DNA from: Mitosporidium daphniae | Lineage: Eukaryota; Microsporidia | Reading direction: 5' to 3' | NCBI RefSeq assembly: GCF_000760515.2 | Contig: NW_013546141.1 | Span: 1 to 21,800, forward strand | DNA: 21,800 bases | Part shown: in pieces, positions 16,880 through 21,800 of the stretch | Layout: the number at the start of each line of letters is the position of its first letter | Numbering within the stretch: the stretch's first letter is position 1 | The notes under the pieces: generated by a model | The model's input: the letters and a program-made list of their open reading frames with translations, nothing else | The model's database searches: none | What the model was told of the DNA's origin: nothing | Translations under genes and position numbers: made by a program

Positions 16880-19115
16880 ATGACAAATCTTGTCGCTCTT
16901 CCACAAGATGTCGTCAATAAAATAGCGGCTGGCGAGGTTCTTCCAGAATCATTTATAGGATAGATCATACACAGCCCCGTTCAAGTAATAAAGGAATTGC
17001 TAGAAAATTCTATCGATGCCAATTCATCTGCCATCTCTATTATTGTAAAAAACGGAGGACTATCTAGGATCAATATCACTGACGATGGCCACGGCATCTC
17101 GAAGGATGAGCTTCCAAAACTATGCCAAAGATTTAATACATCTAAAATCCGGTGCTTTGCTGACCTTCAAAAATTGGAAACCTTTGGATTCAGAGGTGAA
17201 GCGCTTGCAAGCATCAGCTACGTATCTCGTCTTTTGATAACAAGTCGATGCGAAAATAGTTCCGTTGGATATAGGTACTCAATTCGGAACATTGTAACCA
17301 TCAGGGCCGAATTTTCTAATGGAAAATTAGTGGAGCATTCATTTAAGCCAATTGCTGCGAACAAGGGAACTCAATTCACCGTACCAGTGGCTTGGCATTA
17401 ATTGTTAGGTGGAAGATCTTTTTTACAACTGCCTTCAAAGGAAATCTATGCTGAAGTCCCCTAATGAGGAATATTTGAAGATTGTCCGGCTTGTGCAGTT
17501 ATATTCGATTGACAGGTGTGGGATATCTATCAGTTTGAAAGCCGTAAGCGAAATGTTTGCTACAATGCTAAATTAGGATACAGGGCGTAACTTTGACATT
17601 CTGACAAACTTAAATCTCTCCAAGGAGGAGAAAATCGGAAAAATTTATGGTGATCAATTGGTGCAGTCCTTGATCAAAATTGAGCAATCGTGTACTTCTC
17701 CTCCTTTGAAATATGAGATGTATTTTTCGAATCCAAATTTCCATTTGAAAAAATTGGAGTTTATTTTATTCGTCAATGGTAACAGTTTTCTTCCCATTTG
17801 TAGGCAGGCTTGTTGAAAATAAGGCACTAAAGAAGGCATTTTCCGACTTTTATGGTACCATATTGCTTAGGCACACACACCCATTTGTATATTTAAAGCT
17901 GGGTGTTGATCCCCATGATATTGATGTAAATGTGCACCCAACTAAAAGCGAGGTAAAAATACAAGATGGTGATTTTAAAGGTCCTTCTATTAAATGAGTC
18001 GGAGATAATCAAGCATCTTATGAGCGAGTTGGCCAATAAAATTTCTTCCTCGGGCCGCTCTAAAGTGTTCCAGGTGCTGAATGCATCTCAAAAACCACCT
18101 TCGTTGATGTGTGCACCGAAAAGCTCATCGATTTCTTCTAGCCCTGTTACGAAGGTTCGAACTAGCCCAGCTTCGCCATCTCTTCTCCGTTCATTTAGTC
18201 CCAAAATTCAACGAACCTCAACGTCCGGGTACTTACTAGCTAGTTTAATTCTGATAGGTCAATTTTAAGAAGACCTTCGGTTAGCTGTGAGCTGGATAGT
18301 GTCAACAGTATTCTTTGTAAAATAATCCAAAACTGTGATTTAGGTATGCACTTCCCCTATCCCCTATCCCCTATCCTTTATCCTTTATCCTTTATCCTTT
18401 ATCCTCTATCCTTTATTCCTTTTACTCTGATCTTAGCGTTCAAAGAACAGGTTAAAAAAATTTGCTTTGTTGGATGTATCGATGGTCACAATTCCATTTT
18501 CCAGATCGAAACCACGCTTTATATGCTCAACCATTCGGCCTTATTGTAAGGTGAATTTGTCATTTTAGTTTTGACTATTTTTCCTTTTTTATTTTGAAAA
18601 ACCTCTCTTGTTTGCCCATAATTGAACTGGAATCATCAAAATATGTTGACATTTCTGCGTTGGACAGCTGCAAATTTCGACCTTTATTGTCAAAATCGGA
18701 TATTTTGGATGCAAGAGAGATGTTAGAAGATTATTTTTCATTAAGGATCACGGATGACGGACTTGTGACTGGCCTTCCAATACTTCTCCAGAATTTTCCA
18801 CTTGAGTATTTTGATGCCAAATCATTCATGGTCTCTTTTATGTCATATTCTACCATTAATTGGGATGATGAAGAGGAGTGTCTTTTTTCCATTGCCAAAT
18901 CTCTTTCCCATGCATTCTCAGCAGCGGTTATTTCAAGACTTACCGACACCTTGGCTTTCGATCAAATTGGAAGAGAATATTTTGAAGTGCACCTAGTCCC
19001 ATTGTTACGTGACGGAAATTATTTTTATCCGTCCAAGTCTGGGATCACCACTACTTCATCCCTCAATAGGCTCGCTGACCTGAAAGAACTTTACAAAATA
19101 TTTGAGAGATGCTAG
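16880..19115 (+). CDS. MLH1: DNA mismatch repair protein MLH1 (nine exons)
   Basis: Nine exons: 16880-16936, 16964-17380, 17409-17543, 17577-17779, 17805-17952, 17981-18228, 18258-18343, 18437-18545, 18569-19115. Introns are 27, 28, 33, 25, 28, 29, 93 and 23 nt, all GT...AG. The joined CDS is 1950 nt, 649 residues (human MLH1 756). MLH1 pairs with PMS1/PMS2 in the MutL endonuclease that acts after MutS recognises a mismatch. GHKL ATPase motifs are intact: KELLENSIDAN (catalytic Glu about 33), DDGHG (59-63) and FGFRGEALASIS (93-104). VNGRLVENKALKKA, HPFVYLKLGVDPHDIDVNVH and PTKSEV follow, then a shortened low-complexity linker. The C-terminal dimerisation domain has CFVGCIDG, INWDDEEEC, and LKELYKIFERC at the very end, the invariant MLH1 FERC. 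Unspliced, the locus looks like a broken gene; each break is removed by an intron that also restores the alignment. The 93-nt intron (18344-18436) has in-frame alternatives. Confidence 0.94.
18354..18416 (+). repeat. 7-bp minisatellite inside MLH1 intron 7
   Basis: Nine tandem 7-bp units fill 63 nt: three CCCCTAT, four CCTTTAT, one CCTCTAT and one CCTTTAT. They lie wholly inside the 93-nt intron 18344-18436. Subtracting them leaves 30 nt, the normal intron size in this window, so the intron probably grew by tandem duplication of its pyrimidine tract. The ordering of variant units (a CCCC block, then a CCTT block) suggests stepwise slippage. Confidence 0.9.
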
Positions 19116-19148
19116 CCAAAAATGTTTAGCAAATTAATTTATTAAAAT

Positions 19149-21800
19149 TTAAAAAAAAGGCTTTTCCCTTTTTTTAGGCTGAACATTACCATTACCGCTA
19201 CCACTGCCTAAGGCCACTTCGCCTGAAGAGTGAGAAATAATGGCCTTCATGATGGATATGTTTTTCCCAATCAAATCTCTTTCGGCCTTGAGCTGCTCAA
19301 AGCCTTTGTATCTGAGGTGAAGGATTGTAGGGTAAATTTCTTTGCAATGAATAAGTTGTGGAGCATGTAAAACGAGAATCAAATAAATCAGCTTCGAGCC
19401 TAATTAAATCAAAACAAAAAGACAAACCTAACAGCGCTGCTCCAAAACTATTCGGCGAGCATTCTTCTCTTTTCTTGACAAACCATTCCTCAATGATTTT
19501 GATGAAAGAAATGAGTGCCGGAAGAGGCAACATCAAAACAGCCTGCTCCAAGTCGGCCATTGGGATTTTACGGACAATTTCAAGAACGACTTTGGTACCG
19601 GGAAGCATCTTTGGTCCAAACTCCATCGTGGAGGTGGAATTCATACTTAAGGCATAAGCATGCAAAAGAGGACGCCTCTGGAAAGAAAGCCCAGATTCGC
19701 TCGAGATTGATGGCAATTGGTTTCTTAACTCTTCGAGTTCAAAATTTTCTATGGCTACAAGCGTAATGACTTCGTATAGCTTTTCCGATGATTTGATACT
19801 CTGGAGTGACTTTATCGTGGAGGGGGTGAAAAAGTTCGAATTGACTGCTTGGTCTCCACCATCAACCATATTTCCTTCAAGCGTGAGTTTGGAAAGAGCA
19901 TCGCCTGAAATTGCTCCGGAATCTTCATTTAGCAAATCAGCAGCAACCCGCTCGTCTGCTTCTTTATCTCTCTCATCCTCAATGAAAATCTGCAAAAATA
20001 AAATTCATCAGCTTACTTGTTCCTCTGATCTATCCCACAGACGGCAAGATCTATCAAGACCGCCGGCAGAAAACAAAAGCTTTCCTTCAGGCGATATAGC
20101 GAGGGCGGTTACTTCGGAATGATGGCCCTTGAGCGTAGTGATATGCTCAAAAGTGTCTCCATCCCAGTATTTAATTGTTCTATCTTTTGAACTTGTTATG
20201 AGGAGATGTGTCTTTGGAATCCAAAGAATTGCTGTAAGGGCCTCTGAGTGCGCGAAAATAGACTTGTGGCAGTCGCCAAAATCTAAGCCCCAAATTTTGA
20301 AGTTTTTATCAGACGAAGCGGTAGCAATCAGATGACCATCTGTGGAAAAGTCCATGGCAGTCACAGGCAGTTTGTGTCCATATAAGGAAAGGAAGAACTT
20401 GAGGGTGTCTCTGTAGTATATCCGCACGGTGCAGTCTATCAGAGATACAGCAATAAATTTCGTATCATGCGACAAAGCAATGGATACAATGGAGTCTGAG
20501 GCTTCTTCAAGTGTTCCAATGTGAAGGAAAACGGGAGAACCTGTGTTTGACCTACCGATGCTCCAAATGTAAACAGAGGAGCTATCGCTAGTAATCATGA
20601 TGTCTAGTTTGACTTTAATGCTCAAAATTGATGAGCCAGGCACTGCTGGTGGATACCTTTCGGCAATTCCATTCGTCGCCGTATTGACAATAAAAATGTT
20701 TCCGATCTTATCACCTACAACTAGCCATTCTTTGGAGAGAAGCGTGCCAGCAGTTGGCGATGCTTCGCCAAGATCCTTACCAAGTATGGTGGCTGTAGAT
20801 TTTCCTACTATCGGATCCCATAATTTGACCATCTCCGAACAACTAGTGGCAAAAAGCCCAGCAGAGTACGAGATCCATCCGATTCCTGACCTGTGACCAT
20901 GGCCTTCAATTGAATGTTCGATATCAAGCGATATTTTACCCTCCGGGATGTTAGCATCTTTAAAAAGCTTCCAAACCTGAAGAGAATTAGAAAACGTGGA
21001 CAGCAAAATTTTCATCTCAGAGGTTCCGTTTCCAAGGGAAACGGATCGAATTTTATGCGAGGCTCGCAAATTTGTAATAAATTGGAATGTGTCAGAAAGC
21101 TCTATGAGCGACCCCTCTTTTGTGGGGTTTCTCTTTTTCCGTCTGGCGGATTTCTTCTTCAAAGCTTCGTCATCCAAGATCCGATAAAGCTCGATGCTCT
21201 TGTCAAACGAATGAACATAAAGGATAGAGCCGCTGATATCCATAGAGACGACCCTTTCTTTACTTGGAATCGATCGTTCTACTTTTCCAACGTCCTTTAA
21301 AAGGGTAGATGATGTCGATGAAAATGAAAAATTCTTTTCAATTTCAAAGATGCGGAAATGAGAGTCAATACAACCTGTAAAATAAAGCAAAAAAATAAAA
21401 GGTACCCGTTACAAGCAAATTTTGGCTGAGAAGAACTACAAAGGAGCCAATGGGATGTTCTTGAACAACAGTTTGGAAGCAATGTTGGATGGAGATATCC
21501 CAGGCCTTAATTTGGGTATCTTTGCTTGAGCTAATGAGAAGAATAGGAGAGAGGAAAGCCAGTTTAGTTATTGCAGCACTATGGCCTTTAAGTCTGGCTT
21601 GTCCAGACTCTGAAGTGGTATCCCAAATTACAATGTCCCCATCTTTAGACCCAGAGGCAAGTAGAAATGATGTGGGGTTCCAGGCCATTGAGCAGACCGG
21701 GCTCACGTGTCCCCTGAGTACTACCCTGAGGGTACCTGAAATATTCCAAATACGGATGGATCCATCACCGTACCCATCGGAATATTCTTGAAGAGAAAGG
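19149..21800 (-). CDS. UTP12: UTP12/DIP2 (WDR3) WD40 protein, 5' partial (three introns seen)
   Basis: Exons 21800-21406 (continues outside the window), 21374-20017, 19989-19428 and 19399-19149, with introns of 31 nt (21375-21405), 27 nt (19990-20016) and 28 nt (19400-19427). 854 codons are visible; yeast Dip2 and human WDR3 have 943, so the missing N-terminus is short. UTP12 belongs to the UTP-B/PWP2 subcomplex of the SSU processome. Two WD40 propellers are evident: LLASGSKDGDIVIWDTTSES and GQARLKGHSAAITKLAF match WDR3 strongly, and later repeats include GHLIATASSDKNFKIWGLDF and LLITSSKDRTIKYWDG. The C-terminal part is the Utp12 helical domain (EIVRKIPMADLEQAVLMLP). The last intron restores LLGSKLIYLILVLHAPQL, aligned with the WDR3 helix that an unspliced reading loses, and the protein ends in a basic KKREK tail. 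It converges on MLH1 with 33 bp between stops. Confidence 0.93.

Noticed and set aside
16880-19115. MLH1 as a decayed pseudogene or a frameshifted assembly
   Set aside because: Every interruption is removed by a GT...AG segment of normal local size, the sum is an exact multiple of three, and the junctions restore conserved MLH1 residues.
19297-19399. UTP12 C-terminus read straight through 19400-19427 to the stop near 19297
   Set aside because: The unspliced reading loses similarity to WDR3, while removing the 28-nt intron restores the conserved helices and a basic tail ending at 19149.

Overview
The window comes from a very compact nuclear genome of a microbial eukaryote. It holds twelve protein genes and one tRNA on both strands of about 21.8 kb, many gaps between genes are under 100 bp, and start codons are often preceded by AT-rich AATTAAAT-type tracts. 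Twenty-one spliceosomal introns can be placed by requiring the reading frame and family conservation to be restored. Twenty of them are only 23-39 nt long. The gene set (Mcm1/SRF-type MADS factor, UTP20, UTP12, PRP31, mitochondrial bS16m and TrpRS, a COX assembly factor) fits an opisthokont with a translating, respiring mitochondrion. An early-diverging, reduced fungal relative of the Rozella/Mitosporidium type is my best guess, but this is an inference from compactness and gene style, not proven by the sequence.

Layout, left to right: (1) 1-193, a small inverted-repeat element resembling a MITE whose left terminus lies exactly at the window edge, then 194-817 with no recognisable gene. (2) 818-8179 (-), UTP20, a 2453-residue HEAT-repeat SSU-processome protein, diverging over 36 bp from 8216-10561 (+), RRP6, the nuclear exosome 3'-5' exonuclease. 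(3) 10598-10940 (+), PCC1 of the KEOPS/EKC tRNA-t6A complex, converging with 6 bp spacing on 10947-11407 (-), mitochondrial ribosomal protein bS16m, which diverges over 29 bp from 11437-12024 (+), a DNAJC17/Cwf23-like spliceosomal J-protein. (4) 12222-13626 (+), PRP31 of the U4/U6.U5 tri-snRNP, preceded by an unexplained hairpin. (5) 13771-14883 (-), mitochondrial-type TrpRS; 14957-15028 (+), tRNA-Glu(CUC); 15033-15354 (-), a COA3-like cytochrome oxidase assembly factor; 15404-16537 (-), an SRF/MCM1 MADS-box regulator. (6) 16880-19115 (+), MLH1 with eight introns, converging on 19149-21800 (-), UTP12/DIP2, whose 5' end lies outside the window.

By function the genes fall into ribosome biogenesis and RNA decay (UTP20, UTP12, RRP6), splicing (PRP31, DNAJC17), translation and tRNA modification (PCC1, tRNA-Glu), mitochondrial expression and respiration (bS16m, TrpRS, COA3), DNA repair (MLH1) and transcription (MADS). 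No gene here looks acquired or virus-like.

The most interesting signal is the intron system. Without splicing MLH1 looks like a pseudogene, but removing eight introns gives a clean 649-residue protein. In four introns of length 3n and phase 0 the only in-frame stop is the TAG of the 3' splice site itself. One MLH1 intron has grown from about 30 to 93 nt by a nine-copy 7-bp repeat and is the only 3n intron without a stop. All identifications are by eye from motifs and remembered family sequences; no database search was run.
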